Below, piece after piece: positions 1 through 8,490 of a stretch of DNA of 64,000 nt (positions are counted from its first letter, which is position 1; every line of letters starts with the position of its first letter). Source of the DNA: Flammeovirgaceae bacterium BBD 1991-12. Its GTDB lineage: Bacteria > Bacteroidota > Bacteroidia > Cytophagales > Cyclobacteriaceae. The translations under genes and the position numbers were made by a program. The stretch covers positions 31,136 to 95,135 of the forward strand of contig LYSV01000094.1 of NCBI GenBank assembly GCA_001657315.1, given 5' to 3'. The notes beneath the pieces were generated by a model, which saw only the letters and a program-made list of their open reading frames with translations, had not been told where the DNA came from and did not search any database.

Positions 1-805
1 CGAGCTTTTGAAGTTCGCTTTCGTTAATGGTGTCTGCCTTTCGATTGTGAGTGGTGATATGGATATACCTATCTTCCGGCTCAGGCGAAAAATCGCTATT
101 GTATTTGGCATTGAGCAGATCTATATCTTCTGAAGACAACCTGTTGTTACGCAACCTGTTAAGCAGATCAATAAACTGCTGGTCCGATTGACGATAAATC
201 CTATCCAGCTCAATATGAACCGGAGGTTGCTCCTGAAGTGCTCTGGCCGAGAAGAAAAATGCACTCGAATAATACTTCGAAAGATAGTTCCATTCTTCAT
301 TTTTCACCACCGGAGGAAGCTGTAGAAGGTCACCTATAAACAGAATCTGTACTCCTCCAAAAGGTTCGGACCTTCTGTATCTTATATGCCTGAGAATAAG
401 ATCAATACAATCCAACAAATCTGCACGCAGCATGCTTACCTCATCAATGACCAACAGCTCCAGCTCCCGAATGAGCCGGCGCTTATATTTGTTGAGCTGT
501 AGCCTTGACAACACTGATTTGGGAGTATTGAAACGCTCACCGGATTCCAGACCGGGTGCAACATTTTCCGGCAGGAAAGAGCCGAAGGGCAGTTGGAACA
601 AAGAATGCAGCGTGACCCCTCCCGCGTTAATGGCGGCGATACCCGTTGGCGCTGCTACAACAGCGTTTTTATAGGTAAGGTCCCTTATCGTGGTCAGAAA
701 AGTGGTTTTCCCCGTCCCCGCCTTACCGGTCAAAAAAACATGCCGGTGTGTAGTATTTACGTATTTGGCTGCTAATTCAGCAAGTTCATTAAAAACAGGG
801 GGCAT
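1..805 (-). CDS. PIF1-like helicase, 3' part cut by window edge
   Basis: I translated this from the reverse strand; it begins at an ATG (complement of 803-805) and runs open to base 1, giving 268 codons. It shows a Walker A motif (GKAGTGKTT, about residue 27), the AAPTGIAA motif typical of PIF1/RecD-like helicases, a Walker B-like segment (LLVIDEVSML) and a GDLLQLPPV motif. These are the N-terminal motifs of a PIF1-family superfamily 1B DNA helicase, which unwinds DNA 5'-3' using ATP; the remainder lies outside the window. An in-frame stop lies ten bases upstream of the ATG, so the start is nearly fixed. The family assignment is firm; the cellular role (replication, recombination or G-quadruplex resolution) is family knowledge only. 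Confidence 0.85.
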   Translation of the reverse strand, partial: MPPVFNELAELAAKYVNTTHRHVFLTGKAGTGKTTFLTTIRDLTYKNAVVAAPTGIAAINAGGVTLHSLFQLPFGSFLPENVAPGLESGERFNTPKSVLSRLQLNKYKRRLIRELELLVIDEVSMLRADLLDCIDLILRHIRYRRSEPFGGVQILFIGDLLQLPPVVKNEEWNYLSKYYSSAFFFSARALQEQPPVHIELDRIYRQSDQQFIDLLNRLRNNRLSSEDIDLLNAKYNSDFSPEPEDRYIHITTHNRKADTINESELQKL

Positions 806-915
806 GCTCGTATGTTAGCCTGACTTATGTTTTTAAAGATAGTCAATTCCCGTTAGTTGCCTATTCTTAAATTCAATCATTAGCTAGCATATGTATCGGA
901 TTCTTTCGGGAAAAT

Positions 916-949
916 GCAACGACCAGAACTGAATTTTGCATCTCGTTGC
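916..949. repeat. Short inverted repeat in intergenic region
   Basis: GCAACGA at 916-922 is mirrored by TCGTTGC at 943-949 around a 20-base loop. It lies in the 293-base AT-rich gap between the divergent helicase gene and the small membrane protein gene. There is no T-run beside it, so it is not a clear terminator. It may be an operator or chance. I see nothing else definite in this gap. Confidence 0.3.
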
Positions 950-1098
950 GTTCTATTCAATATATTATCTGAACTTCAAAAGTTTCTACAAGAGCGTATT
1001 TGAACTGTTTCCTATTTTTTTTGTTTATTTGATATACTTTTTATTAATATAATCTTTCTTCTTTTTATAATTTTACTGAAGGTTTTAGAGTAGAACAA

Positions 1099-1611
1099 GT
1101 GGTTTCTCAGGCAATAAATAATAACCAAAGTGAATACTTTGATCTGTTCCAATATGCAGATCAGACTCTACGAAACACCTTCGGATTTCTTGGCAAAATA
1201 AGAGACCTGTTTCTTGGTGTAATTGCCATGATTGCTGTTGGATTTCTCAGCATTCCACTTTTTTTTGTCCTTATTCTTTTAATAAGATATGGCTTGAATA
1301 AGCTTGCTCAATTGAATATGAGTTACTTATCCGATATTAAAAATAAGGAAGAAAGAGAATTGATGGTAGATTATCTGGAATTTGAAAAAATCTATGATCG
1401 TTTAAATAAGGTCAATAAAGAACTGTTATCATCTTCCAATAAAAAAAAATATTTAAGCCTTTTCCAAGGGCCTTGGGATAAGGCTTTTGATTCTCAAAAG
1501 GAATTGGTTGAGCAAATCCAAAGAAAAGTATATCCTGATTTGCATAAAGACCCATCAGACAACCAATTGAAAAGGTTGGTAGAGACTTACAAGGGCCTTG
1601 ATCTTACCTAA
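1099..1611 (+). CDS. Small predicted membrane protein, unknown function
   Basis: 170 codons from a GTG; no ATG fits in frame, so the start is uncertain. One strong hydrophobic segment (about residues 35-65) suggests one or two closely spaced membrane spans with a short N-terminal cytosolic part. The C-terminal 100 residues are hydrophilic, rich in Lys and Glu, and likely helical. The region upstream is very AT-rich and could hold the promoter. Its stop overlaps by four bases the stop of the convergent PemK-like gene. I do not recognise a family. The AT-rich composition and unusual neighbours hint at an accessory origin. Confidence 0.55.
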   Translation: MVSQAINNNQSEYFDLFQYADQTLRNTFGFLGKIRDLFLGVIAMIAVGFLSIPLFFVLILLIRYGLNKLAQLNMSYLSDIKNKEERELMVDYLEFEKIYDRLNKVNKELLSSSNKKKYLSLFQGPWDKAFDSQKELVEQIQRKVYPDLHKDPSDNQLKRLVETYKGLDLT

Positions 1612-1964
1612 GGTCTTTCAATATTGTTCTCGTCACACAAAAGATCAATCCTTTCCAATATTTTTTCAGGACAAAATCCCATCAATTTTCTAATATCCGA
1701 TCTTTGTACTTTTATAATTCCATTTGACAAATTAATAAAGCTGTCTTTAGTAAGATGCATTATTTTTCCTTCGTATGAATCCTTTTCTACCCATATACCA
1801 ACGTTAGTCTTTCGCCGATCTGTCCCTGTGATCATTATATGATAATAATCCTCTCCAATAACATCGTAAATGATAACGGGGCGCTCCTTCCAGCTATATG
1901 ATCCATCATCATTTTCCCACGCAACAATAGCCCATACAACATCTCCACGATTATAATAAGCCAT
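1608..1964 (-). CDS. PemK/MazF-like protein (possible toxin)
   Basis: 118 residues. The N-terminus has the RGDVVWAIVAWE strand, a KERPVIIYDV segment and an ITGTDRR stretch, which match the pattern of the PemK/MazF fold (G-D-[IV]-[VW]…R-P-[VA]-[LIV]). Family members are usually ribosome-independent or ribosome-dependent mRNA endoribonucleases neutralised by a neighbouring antitoxin. No antitoxin-sized gene precedes it: the upstream sequence on this strand is the ftsZ terminator region, and the partner gene is convergent. It may therefore be an orphan toxin, a non-toxin PemK-like protein, or be paired in trans. A -7-like element TAGATTTG ends four bases before the ATG. Confidence 0.7.
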   Translation of the reverse strand: MAYYNRGDVVWAIVAWENDDGSYSWKERPVIIYDVIGEDYYHIMITGTDRRKTNVGIWVEKDSYEGKIMHLTKDSFINLSNGIIKVQRSDIRKLMGFCPEKILERIDLLCDENNIERP

Positions 1965-1968
1965 ATTA

Positions 1969-1976
1969 CAAATCTA
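1969..1976 (-). promoter_or_regulatory. Putative -7 element of the PemK-like gene
   Basis: The minus strand reads TAGATTTG, a perfect match to the Bacteroidota consensus TAnnTTTG, followed after four bases by the ATG. Transcription would start at or next to the start codon, implying a leaderless or nearly leaderless mRNA. No convincing -33 TTG element is seen. Confidence 0.4.
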
Positions 1977-2054
1977 ATTTCCGGATCAACAATTAAAAAT
2001 TTCCAGACCATTAAAGGGTTTTATTGACTTTTTAAACAAGCGTGGGGTCATAGA

Positions 2055-2088
2055 CAAAAAAGCCCCCATGGCGCACCATGGGGGCTTA
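2055..2088 (-). terminator. Rho-independent terminator after ftsZ
   Basis: Bases 2060-2071 pair perfectly with 2076-2087 (twelve pairs, including the run AGCCCCCATGG) around a CGCA tetraloop. On the minus strand the hairpin is followed by TTTTTT (complement of 2055-2061), so it terminates transcription coming from ftsZ. It is by far the strongest terminator in the window and marks the end of the dcw operon. Confidence 0.9.
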
Positions 2089-2100
2089 GCTGAAAAAATA

Positions 2101-2188
2101 TTGACATCTAAGTACCGGCCAAAAAATTTACAACCAACAACCACTACGAATTTGGAATGTAAGCCGGTTTAAGTACTACAGATGTCAA
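2101..2188. repeat. Imperfect long inverted repeat behind ftsZ
   Basis: TTGACATCT (2101-2109) is mirrored by AGATGTCAA (2180-2188), and the inner parts AGTACCGGC and GCCGGTTTAAGTACT also pair imperfectly. The element occupies the gap between the ftsZ stop and the terminator. It could be an mRNA 3' structure, a remnant of a small mobile repeat, or a protein-binding site. Confidence 0.45.
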
Positions 2189-2203
2189 TCAGGACCGTTA
2201 TAA

Positions 2204-3739
2204 TCAATCCACATTGTCATGAAGAAATTTATTGTTACCCAGTATCTGGTTATCATCATTCAAATTATACTTTGAAACGTGAGGCTCCGATGAATGTGGA
2301 ACATTCTGTAGCTTCACGTCCTTTCTCAGATATGCAGGAACATCCAGTTTTTCCTTGAATTCATCAGCATTCATCTCTGCTTTGTTCAGCCCCCTTAACT
2401 TCTGCAGTCTCTCCTGCGCCCTCTGCTGCAATCTGTCCCTGGTGTTCTTAATATCCATCATACCCTGGTCGTTGATATGTTGGTCAGCATTGTCCTCATC
2501 CAGTATCTCAAATTCTTCCTCCAGCTCCGAAAACAGGCCGTCTTCTCCCATGTCATCCTCCTGATTTTGGCTGACCGGACTGGTGAACGAATAACCTCTG
2601 TCAGGTACAGGAGGTTTATCCTGCTCATCAGGTCTGATATCTCTTTTCACAATCTCCTCGGAATGGTTTACCGAGTTGTCCATCTCAAAAAGTCCGATCT
2701 GCTGATTGGACTCCAGGTTGTAGACTGTTTTGCCTTCGTCCTCCCGGGATGTGGATGCAATGGTGCTATTGTCAAAACCAGTGGCAATAACGGTCACCCT
2801 TATGCTATCTTCGAGGTTGGGGTCCACACCATGGCCAAAGATCACCTCAGCGTCATCTCCGGCCTGATCCTGGATGTATTCTGTGATCTCTGTGAGTTCA
2901 TCCATTTGCAGCTCGGCCTTTTCACCGGAGATGATGGACAGCAGTATTTTCTGAGCACCGAGAATATCCCGATTGTCCAGCAATGGCGATGCAAGTGCCT
3001 CCTCAGCAGCCTTTCTGGCTCTGTTCTCACCTTTTGTCTGTGCTGACCCCATTACGGCGGCACCGGCGTTGTACATGACCGTCTTCACATCCTGAAAGTC
3101 CACATTTACATATCCTGCCACAGTTATGATCTCGGCTATACCCTTGGCAGCGGTAGTCAGCACATTATCTGCCTGCGCAAAGGCACTACCGATGGACAGG
3201 TTGCCATGTATCTCCCGTAGTTTATCATTGAGGATCACCAGCACTGTATCACAATTGGACTTGAGTTCGTCGATACCCTGCTGTGCCTGGGCCATCTTTT
3301 TCTTACCCTCAAAACCAAAAGGGGCTGTAACGATACCCACAGTAAGAATGTCCATTTCCCTGGCTATCTTGGCAATGACCGGGGCGGCTCCTGTTCCGGT
3401 ACCGCCTCCCATGCCTGCGGTTATAAAGACCATTTTGGTATCATTACCCAGGAGATCACGGATGTCTTCCCGGCTTTCCAACGCTGCATTTTTCCCTACT
3501 TCAGGGTTGGCTCCCGCACCCAATCCTTCTGTCAGGTTCACTCCTATCTGAAGCTTGCCCGGCACAGCACTGCATTTCAGCGCCTGCGAATCGGTATTAC
3601 ACACTATGAACTCGACATCCTTGATGCCTTGATTGAACATGTGGTTGACTGCATTGCTACCACCGCCACCTATACCGATCACCTTTATGATCGATTTATG
3701 GTGCTTCGGCAAATCGAATTTATACGCATTTTCAGTCAT
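2204..3739 (-). CDS. ftsZ: Cell division GTPase FtsZ
   Basis: 511 residues. Tubulin-like GTPase that polymerises into the cytokinetic ring on the inner face of the membrane. The tubulin signature GGGTGTGAAP is at residues 111-120, the N-terminal GIGGGGSNA loop at about 22-30, and the GTPase domain ends near residue 320. A long acidic, Gln/Asp-rich linker follows. The conserved C-terminal peptide VPAYLRKDV (residues 467-475) binds FtsA; unusually, a further 36 polar residues follow it. It is the last gene of the dcw operon, 66 bases after ftsA, and is followed by a strong terminator. Product certain. Confidence 0.98.
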   Translation of the reverse strand: MTENAYKFDLPKHHKSIIKVIGIGGGGSNAVNHMFNQGIKDVEFIVCNTDSQALKCSAVPGKLQIGVNLTEGLGAGANPEVGKNAALESREDIRDLLGNDTKMVFITAGMGGGTGTGAAPVIAKIAREMDILTVGIVTAPFGFEGKKKMAQAQQGIDELKSNCDTVLVILNDKLREIHGNLSIGSAFAQADNVLTTAAKGIAEIITVAGYVNVDFQDVKTVMYNAGAAVMGSAQTKGENRARKAAEEALASPLLDNRDILGAQKILLSIISGEKAELQMDELTEITEYIQDQAGDDAEVIFGHGVDPNLEDSIRVTVIATGFDNSTIASTSREDEGKTVYNLESNQQIGLFEMDNSVNHSEEIVKRDIRPDEQDKPPVPDRGYSFTSPVSQNQEDDMGEDGLFSELEEEFEILDEDNADQHINDQGMMDIKNTRDRLQQRAQERLQKLRGLNKAEMNADEFKEKLDVPAYLRKDVKLQNVPHSSEPHVSKYNLNDDNQILGNNKFLHDNVD

Positions 3740-3805
3740 AACTATTTTTTTTAGTGGTTGTCATTTTTTTGGCTTCTCATCTTTCACATCTGGCTTTCTG
3801 CCGAA

Positions 3806-5110
3806 TCAGTAATCTCCCTTTCCATCAAAATCATCGATGAGTAGCCCCTTGGTCTTGTTCAGGATCTTGGAGAAAAAGTCCCCCGCAGATTCTCTTTTCC
3901 TTGTCAAATGGCCTTTGCCACTTTCACGGGACTCATTATAGCGATTTTCACGCTCATCCAACGCCCGGAAACCGGACAGTACCAACCCTACGGAAGTGGC
4001 GTACATAGGACTCTTCACGGCATCCATTTTGCTTCTGCCCAAATGCTCATTGGGATAACCGATCCGGGCATCCATCCCGGTCATATATTCCACAAGTTGC
4101 TTCAGGCTATTGAGCTGAGAGCCTCCTCCTGTGATCACTATACCCCCGGCCATCCGGTTCTCGTAACCCGAGGTGATAATCTCGGTATGGGCGAGCTCGA
4201 TGATCTCTTCCATCCTGGCCTCAATAATATGCGCAAGGTTCTTAACAGAGATCTCCTTGGGAGCACGATTCCTCAGACCTGGGATGGAAACAATTTCATT
4301 TGGACTTGCTTCCTCAGCTATGGCCTTGCCAAACTTTGTCTTCAGCAATTCGGCCTGGTGCTGCATTACCATACAGCCCTGCTTTATGTCTGATGTAATG
4401 ATATTGCCTCCAAAAGGAATGACAGCCGTGTGCCGGATGATGTTATCATGGAAAATGGCAATATCGGTGGTACCTCCACCTATATCCACCAGGCAGATCC
4501 CTGCCTCTTTTTCTTCATCACTCAGTACTGCCAAACTTGATGCCAGCGGCTCAAGGATCAGGTTTTCAATCTCCAACCCGGCCCTTCTCACACATTTATT
4601 AATATTATTGATCGCGTTGGTCTGTGCAGTGATCACATGAAAATCCGCTTCAAGCTTAACACCTGACATCCCCACAGGATCCTTGATGCCATCCTCATAA
4701 TCCACCGTATAATCCTGTGGCATTACATGAATGATCTCGCTGCCGGGAGGTATTACTATGCGGTACATATCATTGGTCAGGCGATTGATATCCTCAATGG
4801 TGATCTCGTCATCATTGGAATCACGGGTGATACTGCCATGATGTATGGAACTCTTAATATGCTGGCCGGCAATACCCACATTCACCACCCGTATATCGAT
4901 CCCTGACTGATCTTCTGCCTCTCTTACTGCCTTTTCTATGGCAGCCACCGTTTTGTCAATGTTCGTTACAATGCCCCGGATAACACCATCCGACTCTGCT
5001 TTCCCCATCCCCAGGACCTCAAGCTTTCCAAATTCATTCTTGCGTCCTACGATCGCGCAGATCTTGGTGGTCCCGATGTCAAGTCCTACTACGATTTTAT
5101 CACTTTCCAT
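3806..5110 (-). CDS. ftsA: Cell division protein FtsA
   Basis: 434 residues. Actin-like ATPase that tethers FtsZ to the membrane and recruits late divisome proteins. The phosphate-1 loop LDIGTTKICAIVG is at residues 10-22, the second phosphate loop DIGGGTTDIAIF near 209, and the adenosine motif VITGGGSQL near 335. The extended tail ends with KILNKTKGLLIDDF, whose amphipathic character fits the membrane-targeting helix of FtsA. It lies between ftsQ (86 bases upstream) and ftsZ, the standard order. Confidence 0.97.
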   Translation of the reverse strand: MESDKIVVGLDIGTTKICAIVGRKNEFGKLEVLGMGKAESDGVIRGIVTNIDKTVAAIEKAVREAEDQSGIDIRVVNVGIAGQHIKSSIHHGSITRDSNDDEITIEDINRLTNDMYRIVIPPGSEIIHVMPQDYTVDYEDGIKDPVGMSGVKLEADFHVITAQTNAINNINKCVRRAGLEIENLILEPLASSLAVLSDEEKEAGICLVDIGGGTTDIAIFHDNIIRHTAVIPFGGNIITSDIKQGCMVMQHQAELLKTKFGKAIAEEASPNEIVSIPGLRNRAPKEISVKNLAHIIEARMEEIIELAHTEIITSGYENRMAGGIVITGGGSQLNSLKQLVEYMTGMDARIGYPNEHLGRSKMDAVKSPMYATSVGLVLSGFRALDERENRYNESRESGKGHLTRKRESAGDFFSKILNKTKGLLIDDFDGKGDY

Positions 5111-5196
5111 GGTTGTAAATTATTTTTTAGTGTTAGTGGTTGTTATATAGTCGTTACTCTTTGGTCTTTCGTTATTTATTACAGGTATAAGAGCCA

Positions 5197-5961
5197 TCAT
5201 TCTGCTATGATCTGATCCTTATACTTCAAATTCACCCTGCCGTATACATTCCATCCTTTACGGGGCAGGACCTGCCTGTAAAATATTTTCAACCTTCTGA
5301 ACTTGTCTTCAATATTTTCAGGTTTTCCAAATTCCACCAGTTGCTTGGTTACCTGTGGATAAATGGTAATGTTCATCCTTTTATCAATGTCGAGTTCTGC
5401 AACCTGGGCCCTCCAGAATTTATCCTGATATATAAATTTCAGCAACCTGAATAATTGCCGGCCTTCCCCGGTTTCAGTCAGGTCATTTTTGACCAGCTCA
5501 GCAGTGTACTCGCCAGTGATGAGTATTGTTCTTGTTGTGAAGCCGGAAGATACCGGTAAAACAGACCCATCGAGGGTAATGAAAGCATCAGTTCCATTGT
5601 TCTGTATAACCCTTGCGAAAGGTCTTCTTAACTCAGCATTTACAATTATGTTACCCTTAAGGTCCTTATAGATCTCCGCACTTTTGATGAACCGTTCCTC
5701 TTTCACCCGCTCTTCGATCTGCTTTAAGTTCAGATCCATGAAGCTTGTACCTTTTATTACATAGGCTCCATTATCCGTCATCAAAGCTGTGATGTCCTGC
5801 TCATCTATATAAAAATTGTCATGTTGGTTTCCAATATGGATCATAATGTCCAGGCAATGATCGTCCTTTCGTCTACTTTCCGTAAAGGCAATAGTAGCAC
5901 ACATTACTATCGATATGATCGCTATGGTCACGGATCGTTTACTTTTCACCCTAATCTGCAT
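5197..5961 (-). CDS. ftsQ: Cell division protein FtsQ/DivIB
   Basis: 254 residues. Bitopic divisome protein linking cytosolic and periplasmic division factors. A short basic N-terminus precedes one membrane helix (about residues 11-28); a POTRA-like segment follows (roughly 40-115, FYIDEQDITALMTD to AELRRPFARV) and then the beta domain. The sequence is divergent, as usual for FtsQ in Bacteroidota, so the call rests equally on position between murC and ftsA. Its start overlaps the murC stop by eleven bases, indicating translational coupling. Confidence 0.88.
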   Translation of the reverse strand: MQIRVKSKRSVTIAIISIVMCATIAFTESRRKDDHCLDIMIHIGNQHDNFYIDEQDITALMTDNGAYVIKGTSFMDLNLKQIEERVKEERFIKSAEIYKDLKGNIIVNAELRRPFARVIQNNGTDAFITLDGSVLPVSSGFTTRTILITGEYTAELVKNDLTETGEGRQLFRLLKFIYQDKFWRAQVAELDIDKRMNITIYPQVTKQLVEFGKPENIEDKFRRLKIFYRQVLPRKGWNVYGRVNLKYKDQIIAE

Positions 5962-7339
5962 GATACCTCCTTTCCAGTTCCTCTTTCAATGGCTCTACCA
6001 GCTGATCTATATCTCCCGCTCCAATGGTAGCCACCACATCCAGTTCTCTTGACGCCAGCAGGTCCAAAAGACCTTCCTTGTTGGTAAGCATTTTGGTATT
6101 GATCACCAGCTTATCGTAGATAATGGTAGAAGTAACCCCTTCCAGAGGCTCTTCTCTGGCAGGATATATGTCCAGCAGAATAACCTCGTCTGCCAGGCTA
6201 AGGCTTTGCGCAAAGCCATCTGCAAAATCCCTTGTTCGTGTAAACAAGTGGGGTTGGAAGATAGCCGTGATCTTTTTACCGGGATAAAGTGCCTTCAGAG
6301 ATCTTAGAAACGACTCGATCTCTGTAGGATGATGAGCATAATCATCAATAAATATGACCTTATCTGATCTTAAAATATACTCAAAACGTCTTTTTACGCC
6401 CTGATACGATTCCATTCCATCTTTAGCCTGCTCAGGCGTAAGCCCGAGATCAAGCGAAACGGCTATGGCAGCTATAGCATTTTCTACATTATGAAAACCG
6501 GGGACACCAAGCGAGATCCTCTCAATGTTGTACTGCTCGTCACAATAGTCGAATACAAAAAATCCATCTTCGATGGTGATATTGCTGGCAAAAAGTTGTC
6601 CCCGGTTTAAACCATATGTTTTAGTTGTTTTTGAGTTATCGTTATCGGTTAAGTCGGAAGCTATCTGTTCTGCAACAAAAAGCTTACCTGATCTTTTTAT
6701 CTGTCCTATGAATGCCCTGAATGACTCTCTCAGGCTACTGGCATCTCCATAAATATCCAGGTGGTCTGCATCCGCAGAGGTGACCACGGCCACATCAGGA
6801 TGCAGGGTAAGGAATGAGCGGTCAAACTCGTCGGCTTCCACCACGGCAATGGAATCCGCACTTTCATTGGCAATGAAATTGGAATTATAATTGGTAGCTA
6901 TTCCACCCAGGAAGGCTGCAACATCCACTCCGGCATGTTTCAGCATATGAGCGATCATGGAAGAAGTGGTGGTCTTACCATGTGTGCCCGCCACTGCCAC
7001 AGTTTTAAAGTTTTCTGAGATCATGCCCAGTACCTGAGATCTTTTATAGGGTTTGAAGCCATTATTCTTCAGGTAATTCAGCTCCTTATGTGTTTTTGGA
7101 ATAGCAGGGGTGACTACCAGCAGACAGCGGCTATGGAACACTTCGTCAGGAATACGGTCCACCGCATCCTCATAGTGAATGGACATTCCTTCCTGCTCCA
7201 GTTTTTCAGTTAGCACGGTAGGGGTGCGATCGTAACCCGCAACAAAACAGCCATTGGCCTTAAACCATCGCGCCAGGGCACTCATACCTATGCCACCTAT
7301 ACCTATAAAATAAGCGCTATCGTAGTCCCTGATATTCAA
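5951..7339 (-). CDS. murC: UDP-N-acetylmuramate--L-alanine ligase MurC
   Basis: 462 residues. Adds L-alanine to UDP-MurNAc in the cytosol, the first peptide step of peptidoglycan synthesis. The N-terminal Rossmann motif FIGIGGIGMSALA binds the UDP-sugar (residues 11-23), the ATP loop GTHGKTTT is at 118-125, and the central domain carries the EADEFDRSF metal and carbamate region. Domain order and length match the family. The start overlaps the end of murG by four bases, as expected in a coupled operon. Confidence 0.97.
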   Translation of the reverse strand: MNIRDYDSAYFIGIGGIGMSALARWFKANGCFVAGYDRTPTVLTEKLEQEGMSIHYEDAVDRIPDEVFHSRCLLVVTPAIPKTHKELNYLKNNGFKPYKRSQVLGMISENFKTVAVAGTHGKTTTSSMIAHMLKHAGVDVAAFLGGIATNYNSNFIANESADSIAVVEADEFDRSFLTLHPDVAVVTSADADHLDIYGDASSLRESFRAFIGQIKRSGKLFVAEQIASDLTDNDNSKTTKTYGLNRGQLFASNITIEDGFFVFDYCDEQYNIERISLGVPGFHNVENAIAAIAVSLDLGLTPEQAKDGMESYQGVKRRFEYILRSDKVIFIDDYAHHPTEIESFLRSLKALYPGKKITAIFQPHLFTRTRDFADGFAQSLSLADEVILLDIYPAREEPLEGVTSTIIYDKLVINTKMLTNKEGLLDLLASRELDVVATIGAGDIDQLVEPLKEELERRYHAD

Positions 7340-8445
7340 GCTACCAGTTTCATTAATTCATTTACAATATCTTTTGTTGCCTGAGGTCGACCCAGGGCTT
7401 TGATATTCAGAGAAAGTCCGTGCTGCTGTTCTCCATCCTGCAGCAGCTCCAACGCTACAGGGATCATATCTCTACGGGCGTCCGAGTCTCTGACCAGAAG
7501 TGCAGCATTCTTTTTTGTTAGCGCCTGCGCATTTTTGGTCTGGTGATCCTCTGCTACGTTTGGTGAGGGCACAAATATCACGGGCTTGCCTACCAGACAT
7601 AGCTCAGAAATGGATAACGCCCCTGCTCTGGAAATGACCACATCTGCTGCGGCGTAGGCCAGATCCATTTCTCGAATAAATTCCATGATCCGGATATTTG
7701 TCAGGTCATGACCTTCGGCAGCGGTCTTCATCTCCTGAAAATAGAATTTGCCCGTCTGCCATATCAGTTGTACACCTGCCTTAACCACCTGACTCAGATC
7801 ACCTATGACGCTGTCGTTAATGGTTCTGGCGCCAAGACTTCCCCCCAGTACAAGCAGGGTTGGTTTTTCCGTATCAAGATTGAAATGCTCGCGGGCCTTT
7901 TGTTTTTTATCCTCCAGTTGTAGTATATCATCTCTCACCGGATTACCCGTAAGCACTATTTTTCCCTTCGGGAAGTATCTTTCCATCCCCTCGTAAGCCA
8001 CACAAATCCTATTGACCTTTCTTCCGAGGCGTTTGTTGGTCATTCCGGCATACGAATTCTGCTCCTGGATCATGGAGGGTAGTTTTTTTGCATTGGCTGC
8101 CAGCATGATCGGCCCACTGGCATAACCACCAAAACCTACAACCACGTCTGGCCTGAACTTTTTAATGATGCGCCTTGCTGATAAAAAGCCGGAGAGTACC
8201 TTAAAGGGGAACAGTAGATTTTTAAGGGTGATCTTCCGCTGTAGTCCGCTGATCGTAAGGCCGATGATCTCAAAACCGGCCTCCGGCACCTTAGTCATTT
8301 CCATCTTGCCTTTGGCGCCTACAAAAAGGATCTCTGCATCAGCATGCCGTCCTCTGATCTCATTGGCCACCGCCAGCGCCGGATAAATATGTCCTCCGGT
8401 GCCTCCACCACTTAAAATGAATCGATATGGTTTTTTATGGTTCAA
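7336..8445 (-). CDS. murG: Lipid II synthase MurG
   Basis: 369 residues. Glycosyltransferase that adds GlcNAc from UDP-GlcNAc to lipid I, producing lipid II on the inner membrane face. The first glycine-rich loop GGGTGGHIYPALA (residues 14-26) and the second loop LVLGGSLGARTIN (about 197) are GT-B/GT28 hallmarks; VPSPNVAEDHQTKNA carries the sugar-nucleotide binding region. It lies between ftsW (45 bases upstream) and murC. Confidence 0.97.
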   Translation of the reverse strand: MNHKKPYRFILSGGGTGGHIYPALAVANEIRGRHADAEILFVGAKGKMEMTKVPEAGFEIIGLTISGLQRKITLKNLLFPFKVLSGFLSARRIIKKFRPDVVVGFGGYASGPIMLAANAKKLPSMIQEQNSYAGMTNKRLGRKVNRICVAYEGMERYFPKGKIVLTGNPVRDDILQLEDKKQKAREHFNLDTEKPTLLVLGGSLGARTINDSVIGDLSQVVKAGVQLIWQTGKFYFQEMKTAAEGHDLTNIRIMEFIREMDLAYAAADVVISRAGALSISELCLVGKPVIFVPSPNVAEDHQTKNAQALTKKNAALLVRDSDARRDMIPVALELLQDGEQQHGLSLNIKALGRPQATKDIVNELMKLVA

Positions 8446-8490
8446 TATTCGATGTTCAATGTTATAAGTTCCTTCATGTTCTATGGGTTG

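Noticed and set aside
432..775. Two plus-strand ORFs near the left edge
   Set aside because: They lie opposite the PIF1-like helicase and have no family features.
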